This document shows, one piece after another, positions 19,490 through 29,309 of a stretch of 49,289 nucleotides of DNA. Positions within the stretch are counted from its first letter, which is position 1. Each line of letters opens with the position of its first letter. Made by a program: the position numbers and the translations under genes. Source of the DNA: Terriglobales bacterium (GTDB lineage Bacteria; Acidobacteriota; Terriglobia; Terriglobales; Acidobacteriaceae); NCBI GenBank assembly GCA_015654835.1, contig JAATGG010000122.1, positions 1 to 49,289 on the forward strand. Direction: 5' to 3'. The notes under the pieces are model-generated. The model did no database searches. It saw only the letters and a program-made list of their open reading frames with translations, and was not told the DNA's origin.

Positions 19490-19508
19490 CGAGGCATTCT
19501 AGTACGCA

Positions 19509-19781
19509 GTGAGTCAGGTGATTGGGTTTATGAAGGGCAAGAGTGCCATCCACTTGGCCCGTGCACACGGAGAGCGAAAGCGAAATTTTGTTGGGCAGAG
19601 TTTCTGGGCGCGAGGGTTTCTGGTATCGACGGTGGGCCGGGATGAAGGCTTGATTCGCAACTACATTCGGAACCAGGAAGAGGAGGATCAGCGCTTGGAA
19701 CGGATGCGCATCTGGAATGACCTGCCACCAATAAATAAGGTGGCCCAACCCAAACGGAGCCGCGTCAGCGACCTCGCTTAG
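19509..19781 (+). pseudogene. IS200/IS605-type TnpA transposase remnant (3' part)
   Basis: The 90 residues match the C-terminal part of IS200-type Y1 transposases: SQVIGFMKGKSAIHLAR, NFVGQSFWARGFLVSTVGRDE and the helix IRNYIRNQEEED, whose Tyr is the expected nucleophile. The N-terminal half with the HUH metal motif is absent: upstream there are only 19 bases before the stop of the GGDEF-EAL gene. The ending is also unusual (PINKVAQPKRSRVSDLA). It is a dead fragment marking past transposition at the left side of the low-G+C region. No terminal palindromes of a complete element were recognised. Confidence 0.8.
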
Positions 19782-19909
19782 CTGCTTTGAGCGGCTCACA
19801 TCCTAAAAGTCCCGGCTCTGCCAGGGGTAATCTCACTGAGTCGATGTCGGCTGGCATAAGATTGTACCTCGCTTTATTCATATAGCCCTACGGAGGGGGC
19901 TGAAACCAG

Positions 19910-20992
19910 ATGCTTACCATCTCTCGCTGGGTAAAAAGAGGACTGTCCATCGCGGCAGCAGTATTCATCCTGAGTGGCACGACCGCCAGTGCCCCTCTGA
20001 TCGAAGCACAGGAGCCGCAGAGCATTATCGGAAGCTCTCCGCTATACGGCCTTTCTGGGGCGACCGGATGGATCAATTCCGCGCCTCTCACGGCAAAACA
20101 GCTCAAAGGAAAGGTCGTCCTCGTTGACTTCTGGGCCTATTCTTGCATCAACTGCATCCGCGCCGTTCCCTATATCCGCGCATGGGCAGAAAAGTACAAG
20201 GACAACGGCTTGGTGGTGATCGGCGTCCACACACCGGAGTTCGATTTTGAAAAGCAATTGCCAAACGTCGAGAGAGCGACGCGAAAGTTTGACATCACGT
20301 ATCCCGTTGCGCTCGACAGTAACCACGCGATCTGGAATGCGTTTCACAATCAATACTGGCCTGCACACTACTTCATCGATGCAAAAGGAACGGTGCGCTA
20401 TGAGCATTTCGGCGAGGGCGAGTATGACCAGTCCGAACGATGGATCCAGCAACTGCTAAAAGAAGCACATGCGAAACCGATGCCAGCGAATGCGGTCAAT
20501 GTTCTAGGGCAAGGGGTTCAGGCCGCTGCCGACGCGAACAATGTTCGCTCGCCTGAAACTTACATCGGCTATGCACGCGCCGAACACTTCGCATCGCCCG
20601 GCGGGATCAAGCGAGACGCGGAGCATCTCTATGCCGAGCCCATTCATCCGCGGTTGAACGAGTGGGGCCTTGCAGGCCAATGGGCCGATCGCGAACAGGT
20701 TGCTGTGCTCAAATCTGCTGGCGGAAAGATCGCCTTTCATTTCCATGCCCGAGACCTGCATCTTGTGCTCGGTCCGAGCACTGACGGTAAACCTGTTCGT
20801 TTTCGAGTAACCATCGACGGCCACGCTCCTGGCGAGAACCACGGTGTGGACACAGACGCGGAAGGCAATGGCACCGTTACGGATAACCGTCTATATCAAC
20901 TGGTGAGACAGAAGGGGACGATCGCAGACCATATTTTCATAATCGAGTTTGAGGAGCCGGGAGTCCAGGCATTTTCCTTCACCTTCGGGTGA
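19910..20992 (+). CDS. Exported thioredoxin-like protein with DipZ-type C-terminal domain
   Basis: Predicted exported redox protein of 360 aa. It starts with a signal-like segment (GLSIAAAVFILSGTTASA). A TlpA/redoxin domain follows (LKGKVVLVDFWAYSCINC) with the active-site pair Cys79-x2-Cys82 and the cis-Pro region QYWPAHYFID. The C-terminal part (YIGYARAEHFASPGG, then AGGKIAFHFHARDLHLVLGP) matches the beta-sandwich domain attached to DipZ proteins. The membrane CcdA-like part of DipZ is missing, so electrons must come from another protein. Next to an exported MsrB and a free-Met-sulfoxide reductase, the likely job is to keep MsrB reduced outside the cytoplasm. Confidence 0.85.
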   Translation: MLTISRWVKRGLSIAAAVFILSGTTASAPLIEAQEPQSIIGSSPLYGLSGATGWINSAPLTAKQLKGKVVLVDFWAYSCINCIRAVPYIRAWAEKYKDNGLVVIGVHTPEFDFEKQLPNVERATRKFDITYPVALDSNHAIWNAFHNQYWPAHYFIDAKGTVRYEHFGEGEYDQSERWIQQLLKEAHAKPMPANAVNVLGQGVQAAADANNVRSPETYIGYARAEHFASPGGIKRDAEHLYAEPIHPRLNEWGLAGQWADREQVAVLKSAGGKIAFHFHARDLHLVLGPSTDGKPVRFRVTIDGHAPGENHGVDTDAEGNGTVTDNRLYQLVRQKGTIADHIFIIEFEEPGVQAFSFTFG

Positions 20993-21010
20993 TGACCAAA
21001 GGGAGGCCTC

Positions 21011-21601
21011 ATGCTTCAGAAACGGAATGACCGAGGGAGTGGGATGAATCGGCGAGCATTTATGATCGCGGCTGGTAGCGCCCTATCGGCACTCGCCTTC
21101 ATTCTTCGGCGCGACATTGAGATCGTCGAAGCAAAGGCGGGCGCTCCGAAAGAGGTGAAGATCGTTGCGTTCTCCCCATCGGGGCAGCGGGAAGATACTG
21201 TCGTCGTGCCCATCGTCGTTAAAGCGGACGCCGAGTGGCGGCAGCAACTATCGCCGGCAGCATATGAAGTGACCCGCCGGGCCGGCACCGAAAGACCCTA
21301 CACCGGCCAATACTGGAACCTCCATGACAAAGGACTATATCGCTGCATCTGCTGCGATACGCCGCTTTTTAGCTCCGACACAAAGTTCGAGTCGGGCACA
21401 GGATGGCCCAGCTTCTGGCGGCCTGTCGCTAACGAAAATGTCCGCGAGAACCTGGATATGTCCCAGGGGATGGAGCGTACCGCGGTCTCGTGTAGACGCT
21501 GCGACGCGCATCTTGGACATGTCTTCGATGACGGCCCAAAACCAACAGGTCTGCGCTACTGCATGAACTCGGTGGCGCTCAAATTCGTGAAGTTCGTCTA
21601 G
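21011..21601 (+). CDS. msrB: Exported peptide-methionine (R)-S-oxide reductase
   Basis: Repairs R-sulfoxides of methionine in proteins. The MsrB domain covers the C-terminal two-thirds: [20 protein letters not shown], two zinc-binding Cys pairs (CICC and CRRC), [20 protein letters not shown] and catalytic Cys184 in [11 protein letters not shown]. The N-terminus [21 protein letters not shown] resembles a Tat-type signal with a twin Arg, so the enzyme is probably periplasmic or anchored. ATG at 21011 has GGGAGG just upstream; the internal ATG at 21044 directly begins MNRRAF. It follows the thioredoxin-like gene by 18 nt and is surely in one operon with it. Confidence 0.93.
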   Translation: MLQKRNDRGSGMNRRAFMIAAGSALSALAFILRRDIEIVEAKAGAPKEVKIVAFSPSGQREDTVVVPIVVKADAEWRQQLSPAAYEVTRRAGTERPYTGQYWNLHDKGLYRCICCDTPLFSSDTKFESGTGWPSFWRPVANENVRENLDMSQGMERTAVSCRRCDAHLGHVFDDGPKPTGLRYCMNSVALKFVKFV

Positions 21602-21627
21602 CCTCCGACGAGGTCCAGAATAGAAGC

Positions 21628-22125
21628 ATGTCTGAAAATGTATTTTCCCAGATTCTTGCCGAAGTGAGCGCATTTGCGGAATCCACGAATGATCTTGCCA
21701 CCTTACAGAACTTCATCGCCGAGATCATTCCGCAGCGCTTGCCCTACTACAACTGGACAGGTTTCTACATGCTCGACCCCAAGGATTCGGAGACTCTTGT
21801 CCTCGGTCCATTTCGCGGAGCTCCGACCGAGCATGTGCGCATCCCCGTGAACCAGGGAATTTGCGGCGCGGCTGTAGCGCAGAACGGCACCGTTATTGTG
21901 GACGACGTCAACTCGGACCCGCGCTATCTCGCCTGCTCGCTCGAGACCAGATCTGAGATAGTCGTACCGATCCGAGTGAACGGTGCCGTAGTTGGCGAAA
22001 TCGACATCGACAGCCACGACCTTGCAGCCTTCTCTCCGCGGGATCGGGAGTTCCTCGAAAAGAGTGCAGCTATTGTGGGCGGCTTTATAGAGCGAACTCA
22101 AGCCGTGTCTTCCGACGCGAAATAG
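21628..22125 (+). CDS. msrC: GAF-domain free methionine-(R)-sulfoxide reductase
   Basis: Cytoplasmic enzyme of the fRMsr type (165 aa), reducing free Met-R-sulfoxide. Typical segments are YYNWTGFYMLD, LGPFRGAPTEHVRIP, NQGICGAAVAQNGTVIVDDV and YLACSLETRSEIVVPI. Cys79 and Cys103 match two of the three conserved redox cysteines, with Cys103 in the catalytic position. The first one, normally a few residues after GPFxGxP, is replaced (APTEHV), so disulfide relay may rely on one resolving Cys. It is third in a row with the thioredoxin-like gene and msrB, 26 nt after msrB. Confidence 0.85.
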   Translation: MSENVFSQILAEVSAFAESTNDLATLQNFIAEIIPQRLPYYNWTGFYMLDPKDSETLVLGPFRGAPTEHVRIPVNQGICGAAVAQNGTVIVDDVNSDPRYLACSLETRSEIVVPIRVNGAVVGEIDIDSHDLAAFSPRDREFLEKSAAIVGGFIERTQAVSSDAK

Positions 22126-22520
22126 AAGTGGCAGTGGTTCCCGCAGCCAGGATTAAAACCAGCCTCGCAACATGAACACAAGGAACTTGCTGTCCATGTG
22201 TTCACAGCCCCACAGGCTCCGCGGAGGATTGCCCGAGCATCCCATTCCAAGCGTGGCCATATCGTGATCCGCCAATGCTGCACGGCGATCTTTGTAGCCA
22301 TAGTAAAGGCCGCAGCAGGCCATCCTGGTCGCGATGATGTCGAGCGCAGAACGGTAATGGATGCTGCCTGTAGGGACCTTATGATTGCAAAGGCCTATAA
22401 GCCTCGAATTTGCTGCTCTTGCCGTTTAAGGTGAAAGAGGACCAAAGATGAACACCAACCTGTTGAATCCGTGAACATAGGGCACAATATATGCTCGAGG
22501 ATCAAAACCAGCGCCGTTTT
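22126..22520. other. Gap between two convergent gene groups
   Basis: Separates the + strand methionine-sulfoxide repair genes from the last gene of the minus-strand anf cluster. Short open frames on both strands have no ribosome site or recognisable protein. I see no clear terminator hairpin, RNA gene or repeat. Confidence 0.5.
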
Positions 22521-23003
22521 TCAGAAACCGTGCTTCTTGCCTTTGATTGACTCAATATTGATGCGGATCACCGCAACGCTCCTCAGACTGGCCTTTGGGT
22601 AATCAAAGTGCTTATTTGTGAACCGGCTAACGATTCGGTCTAGAATCCGAATTTTTTCTGTCTCTCCGACAACGAAGCTGGCCGTTCCGAAACCGATGAC
22701 CGTGCGATGTCTGGCTTCGAAATCGCAGGCTTTGTCACTTTCGATCACACCATGGTCGATCGACACCTCGAAACAGACCTTCGGGTTGCGTTTCAGTATC
22801 CCGATCTTAGTTCCAGCATTTGCCGAGTGGAAGTAGACCGCCTCGCCGTCGTAGGCGTAGAAAACCGGAACGAGGAACGGCGTATCGCGATCCGCAAGGG
22901 CGAGATGCATGACCTCCGTTGACGCCAAGATTTCATCGATCTCCGCACGATCGGTGATTTCGCGATCTTTCCGGCGCATAGCCCCGGGAGGGTGTGGTTC
23001 CAT
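22521..23003 (-). CDS. Pyridoxamine 5'-phosphate oxidase-like flavin-binding split-barrel protein
   Basis: A 160-aa protein of the NimA-like branch of the FMN-binding split-barrel superfamily. It opens MRRKDREITDRAEIDEIL and continues with TEVMHLALADRDTPFLVPVFYAYDGEAVYFHSANAGTK (shown in pieces: VMHLALAD, PFLVPVFYAYDG, YFHSANAG) and NPKVCFEV. Such proteins bind FMN, F420 or haem and act as small oxidoreductases. The ATG has AAGGAG 8 nt upstream and lies 63 nt after anfO on the same strand, so it is likely the last gene of the anf transcript. Anf3, an Anf-linked flavin/haem oxidase in proteobacteria, is reported to have a related barrel fold; functional equivalence is speculation. Confidence 0.85.
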   Translation of the reverse strand: MEPHPPGAMRRKDREITDRAEIDEILASTEVMHLALADRDTPFLVPVFYAYDGEAVYFHSANAGTKIGILKRNPKVCFEVSIDHGVIESDKACDFEARHRTVIGFGTASFVVGETEKIRILDRIVSRFTNKHFDYPKASLRSVAVIRINIESIKGKKHGF

Positions 23004-23066
23004 CTTCCTGTCTCCTTGGAGTGCTCGCGCCTGAATAATGGGCGCCTAAGCGGACTTTCCAAATAT

Positions 23067-23744
23067 TCAGCCGCCGCAGTGACATGAGAAATTGCCGCTC
23101 CTCTTACCGGGCGGACAACTTCGAGATCCGCATTTAGGGATGACCGTCACGATCATCCCTTCGCCTGTTAAGACCGGCGTCTGGGATTCAATTTGAAGCC
23201 CCAGCCCCATCAGTTCCATAGAAAACCATCTCGGAACGTGATCGCAAACGACATCCAACCGCTGGAATGAGATTGTCTCGAAAAACGGCATCAAAACCTC
23301 GCGCGACACATGAGGTACACCGCTCTGAAGCAGCTCAATCAGGTCGATGCGATAATATCCCTCCTCGGGACTTCCAACCGGCAGCGGACTTGGTATCTGG
23401 TCAGGGACTTCCGTAAGCATTTCCTGCTCTCGAAGCGCCACATTCTCCAACTGATCCGTCAACGAGCCTTCCGATTTCCAGACGCGATAACCCATCTCTT
23501 CCAGATAGACACGCAGGATCCCGCGCAACTCAGGCATCAGAAAGACCTCGCAATCTTCCAACTGAGAAACGGCGCCCGCAAGGTTCGTTCTTACCTGGGC
23601 AATACCCGCTTCTCGGTTCAGAGACATGGGGACTGTCTTCCTCTTTACCCAACGATTAGAAATCTTTCCAAAGAGGCAGATTTCACCTTTTTCATAAAAA
23701 TCAACTAGTTCCCCGCTCTCATTGACAAAAGCCGCAACATTCAT
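23067..23744 (-). CDS. anfO: Fe-only nitrogenase accessory protein AnfO
   Basis: AnfO family protein of about 225 aa, found only with Fe-only nitrogenases. In Azotobacter and Rhodobacter it is needed for proper FeFe-protein activity and is reported to guard against insertion of the wrong cofactor. The N-terminus MNVAAFVNESGELVDFYEKG fits AnfO proteins. The middle has a conserved FLMPELRGILRVYLEEMGYRVW, and the end is Cys-rich (KCGSRSC, FSCHCGG). I placed the start at ATG 23744, where the family N-terminus begins, with GGGAG 11 nt upstream; ATG 23762 (MGVTTVMN) is also possible. It follows the GGCT-like gene closely and precedes the split-barrel flavoprotein gene. Confidence 0.85.
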   Translation of the reverse strand: MNVAAFVNESGELVDFYEKGEICLFGKISNRWVKRKTVPMSLNREAGIAQVRTNLAGAVSQLEDCEVFLMPELRGILRVYLEEMGYRVWKSEGSLTDQLENVALREQEMLTEVPDQIPSPLPVGSPEEGYYRIDLIELLQSGVPHVSREVLMPFFETISFQRLDVVCDHVPRWFSMELMGLGLQIESQTPVLTGEGMIVTVIPKCGSRSCPPGKRSGNFSCHCGG

Positions 23745-23777
23745 GACGGTAGTTACTCCCATATAGTGAAGGTCCTC

Positions 23778-24392
23778 TTATGCAGCGTCACTGGAACAAT
23801 CGGCACAGGAAATGCCCGCCGCCTCTCCCAGGTCCAAATTAACCCGCATAGGTACCCGGTAAGAAGACTTGATCGCCTTCTTTTTTTGGAGCGCTTCGAT
23901 GTAGTAAGGCGGAAGTCCGTTCTCAGCAGCGCCACACACGATATGGTCGAGATACTCCCGGCTAGGATCCTGAGGCGCCCCTTGTATATCCTTTTTGTAG
24001 AGGCGGGCAGCATGAGCTTGGCCTTCCAAATCTGTCACGGTAACCGGAAAGTGGAAGTACATGCCACCGCCATCCATGCGGGCATCCTGCCACAGGTCCA
24101 GCCGTTCCCAGTCCAGCGGGCTCAACGCGAAAAGCACGCCCCACACTTCATGCCCAGGCATTGGCACTACCGTCTCCACTGCTCCATCCCAGACCCCGGT
24201 GTGTCCGCAGAATTCCAATCGGTAATCTGCGAGGCGGGCGGCACATATAGCCACCGGCCGGCTACAGCGCGCGCCAATCTGCCGCAGGTTCATATTCGAT
24301 CCGTAGGCGAAATACCAGTCGCTCAATCTCGCACGTCGAGCGGAAGCATTCAAAACCTGCGGAATATTTACGAGAGTGTTTCCATTGATCAC
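23778..24392 (-). CDS. Gamma-glutamylcyclotransferase-fold (AIG2-like) protein in the anf operon
   Basis: Protein of about 204 aa with the GGCT/AIG2 fold: LSDWYFAYGSNMNLRQIGAR carries the YGSN substrate loop, followed by LEFCGHTG, the GVLFALSPLDWERLDLWQD segment with acidic residues where the catalytic Glu of GGCTs lies, and the C-terminal PPYYIEALQKK helix typical of this family. The end is CADCSSDAA. The start is uncertain: GTG 24392 has GGAGAG at 6 nt, while ATG 24437 has a purine run touching it. It lies between anfK and anfO in the same transcription direction, implying a role in Fe-nitrogenase function or maturation. Enzymatic activity on glutamyl peptides is not established. It might be the local counterpart of AnfR, which I cannot confirm. 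Confidence 0.8.
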   Translation of the reverse strand: MINGNTLVNIPQVLNASARRARLSDWYFAYGSNMNLRQIGARCSRPVAICAARLADYRLEFCGHTGVWDGAVETVVPMPGHEVWGVLFALSPLDWERLDLWQDARMDGGGMYFHFPVTVTDLEGQAHAARLYKKDIQGAPQDPSREYLDHIVCGAAENGLPPYYIEALQKKKAIKSSYRVPMRVNLDLGEAAGISCADCSSDAA

Positions 24393-24477
24393 CGTTGGCT
24401 CTCCACATCTACCTGCACCCTGTTCAGGAACGATCATCCTAAGAGAAAGATCTGTGAGCGACGAGCGAGCGAATCGG

Positions 24478-25866
24478 TTACCACACATTGAGGCTCCACT
24501 CGCGATTGCCTTTGTATTCCATGTCGGTAAAGAGAGCATTGGCCATCTCTTCCGCCAGCCACGTCGCCCCTGCATAGCCAACCACCGGATGACGGAACAT
24601 GCCGGCGCGATCATACGTCGGAAAGCCCACGCGGACCATCGGAATCTTATGATCAATGGAGGAGAATCTTCCCTTCGAGTGGCCCAGGATCAGATCGAGT
24701 TCGAGGCCAGTATTCTTGATGCGGTCCTCCATCACCCAAAGGTCTGCGTTGGTGACGATATCCATGTCCCAGTCGACGTTTTCCTTCAACTCCTTGATAC
24801 GTGGATCATCCACATAAAACGGATTATCATCCCCTAACAGCAGCAGAACAGGCTTCATTTCAAGATCGATGCAGAACTGCGCCAGGCCGATAACAAGGTC
24901 TGGATTGCCGTAGATCGCCACCTTCTTCTCGGCCAGAAACATATGCGCAAGATCGGTCAACGCATCCACCGCGATGCCACGTTCTTTAACGAGCGATGGC
25001 GATATAGGCTTGCCCGTAATCTGCTTCAAGGTTTGAAGGAAGGAATCTGTATTTCGAATTCCTATGGGGGTAGGACCCAGAGTCGCCGGAACATTGAACT
25101 CTTGTTCGAGATACTGCGCAGCCTTGCCACCTTCATAGCGATTGAGTGCGATAGAGGCCGTGGCATTGGCAGTGCTCTGCAAATCCTCAATGGTCGTCTC
25201 ACCGTGAGAAACATGCTGTCCGTCCGGCATCAAAGGCGAATCGAACTCTTCGATCTCGAATAAGACCGTGGCGTCGATGTCCATCTCTTTCAGAAGATGC
25301 TTGAGCGCGGTCACATCGCCGGGATTTACCCACCCGGTAAAAAGATTGACCTTGCCATTCGGCTCTTCCTTGGTCGCGAAGTATTTGACGATGTCTTTCA
25401 CCGCCGAGTCGTATCCGCTGATCATGCTTCCTACAAAGCTGGGAGAGTGGATCGGCACGAGATAGACTTCGCGATCGGAATATTTCTCCTTGAGAAGCCC
25501 CTCGTTCAGCTTGATCACCAAGCCGTCGATATCATCGCCGATGATCTCCGTCGAGCAGGTCGTGATAATGGGAATCACCTTGACATGGGGATAGCGCATG
25601 AGAAGAACATCGACGCCCTCCTCCACGCGACGGAGTGCGCCGAACACCGCTCCCTCTTCGTGCACCGACGACGAAGCGAGTTCAAAGCTCTCCTTGAAAT
25701 GCTGCGAAAAAATCAGGCGCACGAACATGACGCATCCCTGTCCCCCATGCACAATGCCGATACAGTCCTTGATTCCGATGCTCGCAAACTGCGCACCAGC
25801 AGGCTGGCAGGTGAAGATCGGATTGATGACTCCGGCGCGCGGCTTCTCCATGACGTTGCAAGCCAT
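24478..25866 (-). CDS. anfK: Fe-only nitrogenase FeFe protein beta subunit
   Basis: Beta subunit of the FeFe protein, 462 aa, the length I recall for Azotobacter AnfK. It carries half of each P-cluster: the Cys ligands are Cys20 (FTCQPAGAQ), Cys45 (GGQGC) and Cys104 (TTCSTEIIGDD). It lacks the long N-terminal extension of NifK, as alternative nitrogenases do. Segments such as GIKDCIGIVHGGQGCVMFV, SPSFVGSMISGYD and LILGHSKGRFSSID are near-identical to AnfK, clearly closer than to VnfK or NifK. Ribosome site AAGGAG lies 6 nt before the ATG and overlaps the anfG stop, so translation is coupled. Confidence 0.97.
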   Translation of the reverse strand: MACNVMEKPRAGVINPIFTCQPAGAQFASIGIKDCIGIVHGGQGCVMFVRLIFSQHFKESFELASSSVHEEGAVFGALRRVEEGVDVLLMRYPHVKVIPIITTCSTEIIGDDIDGLVIKLNEGLLKEKYSDREVYLVPIHSPSFVGSMISGYDSAVKDIVKYFATKEEPNGKVNLFTGWVNPGDVTALKHLLKEMDIDATVLFEIEEFDSPLMPDGQHVSHGETTIEDLQSTANATASIALNRYEGGKAAQYLEQEFNVPATLGPTPIGIRNTDSFLQTLKQITGKPISPSLVKERGIAVDALTDLAHMFLAEKKVAIYGNPDLVIGLAQFCIDLEMKPVLLLLGDDNPFYVDDPRIKELKENVDWDMDIVTNADLWVMEDRIKNTGLELDLILGHSKGRFSSIDHKIPMVRVGFPTYDRAGMFRHPVVGYAGATWLAEEMANALFTDMEYKGNREWSLNVW

Positions 25867-25876
25867 GTTTTGCTCC

Positions 25877-26227
25877 TTAGTAATGCTCGTCTGTCAGCTC
25901 GAGATTCAGCGAGCCGGTAATGGTGAGGAAATCGATGCGCGCATGAACGCCCTTCATCAGAGAGGTAATCTCAACGGTGCTCAGGTTGTTGATCCACGGG
26001 TAGTGCTTCCGATAGGACTCAGCCAGAACAACCGCATCGACCCAATGGCAACGATCGAGGCGATCCTCCGGCATTACGGACTCATCACACAGAATCTCCA
26101 GGGTCTTCGTCAGGATTTCCCGGTTTTGCCGTTCCCTGTCCCAGGTACGAGAATGAAACTGCCAGAGACAGTGCTTCATGATGTAGTTGACCAATTGTTC
26201 GATGCGGTCCTTCATCAGGCTTTCCAT
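25877..26227 (-). CDS. anfG: Fe-only nitrogenase delta subunit
   Basis: Small third subunit present only in alternative nitrogenases, bound to AnfD and needed for cofactor insertion and complex stability. The 116-aa protein begins [20 protein letters not shown], continues with [18 protein letters not shown] and ends [16 protein letters not shown], all typical of the family. The open frame extends upstream into anfD, but the ATG at 26227 has a perfect GGAGGG 6 nt before it. Gaps to anfD and anfK are each about 10 nt. Its presence alone excludes a Mo-nitrogenase. Confidence 0.96.
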   Translation of the reverse strand: MESLMKDRIEQLVNYIMKHCLWQFHSRTWDRERQNREILTKTLEILCDESVMPEDRLDRCHWVDAVVLAESYRKHYPWINNLSTVEITSLMKGVHARIDFLTITGSLNLELTDEHY

Positions 26228-26237
26228 GCTTTCCCTC

Positions 26238-27839
<1,602 letters not shown>

Positions 27840-27898
27840 CTAATATCTTCTGCACTGAATAAGCATGCTGCCTCTGACCGCACTTAATATCGATAGTT

Positions 27899-27935
27899 GC
27901 CCCAGGCGGTAGGCGCACAGAAAAGAGGCCGGGGC
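27899..27935 (-). other. Candidate stem-loop in the anfH-anfD gap
   Basis: The 154-nt gap between the anfH stop and anfD start holds complementary arms (27929-27935 and 27899-27905 on the minus strand: GCCCCGG and CTGGGGC; 7 bp with one G-U) around a 23-nt loop. Such structures can raise the ratio of iron protein to catalytic protein by RNA processing or stabilisation. No T-run follows, so it is not a simple terminator. Confidence 0.35.
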
Positions 27936-27981
27936 GCCGAATACAGCGAACGCCAGAGTCTTGCTTTATGCCGCTGAGGAA

Positions 27982-28854
<873 letters not shown>

Positions 28855-28897
28855 CTAACGTTAGCGAAAGGGCGAAATTGCCTTTGCCCTGGATATA

Positions 28898-28913
28898 TGC
28901 AAGATGCTTGCCA
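28898..28913 (-). promoter_or_regulatory. Sigma-54 promoter of anfH
   Basis: Read on the minus strand: TGGCAAGCATCTTGCA, matching the -24/-12 consensus TGGCAC-N5-TTGCA with GG and GC exactly 10 bases apart. It is about 90 bases before the anfH start codon, leaving a leader of roughly 80 nt. Expected to be activated by the sigma-54 activator encoded just upstream. Confidence 0.85.
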
Positions 28914-29109
28914 AAGTGTGTGACTATTTTCTTTAATGCTCCATTGCAACATCACAGCACTTTGCGAGTGCGGCAGAGCCTGCGCAAACTGCTTTCACTG
29001 TTGAACTTGTGGCGATTGGCTCGACAGAACGTTGTGGCAACACTATCTCTGACGAAGAGAGAAATGGATGATCTGCGAGACCGTCACACAGCCGTGAAAG
29101 TTCGCTTCG

Positions 29110-29143
29110 GTACAAACAACGAACCGAATGTACAAACAGGTGC
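29110..29143. promoter_or_regulatory. Putative AnfA-binding (upstream activator) sites for anfH
   Basis: On the + strand the 9-mer GTACAAACA occurs at 29110 and again at 29130, exactly 20 bp (about two helical turns) apart. The second copy extends to GTACAAACAGGTGC, a GTAC-N6-GTGC element. GTAC-N6-GTAC is the pattern described for the related activator VnfA. The sites lie about 200-230 bp upstream of the anfH -24 element, a normal enhancer distance, and the same pattern recurs upstream of nifB. Confidence 0.6.
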
Positions 29144-29309
29144 TGTTTTTGGGGGGCACATGCCATCGATGACAAACCCGTCTTTGATCTACACAGGTTC
29201 TGTCGAGGATCGGAGGGAGCGAACTTGGTTCCGCAGGATGAGCGTTAAAACAAGTTGAATAGAGGAAATCGGCGAACACATTTGAGCACGCAAAAATGCG
29301 GCATGAATA

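Noticed and set aside
22198..22434. + strand frame of 78 codons between the repair operon and the anf cluster
   Set aside because: No ribosome site, Arg/Cys-rich chance composition, no family.
28878..29258. + strand reading frame of 126 codons upstream of anfH
   Set aside because: It spans the anfH promoter and activator sites; no ribosome site or family.
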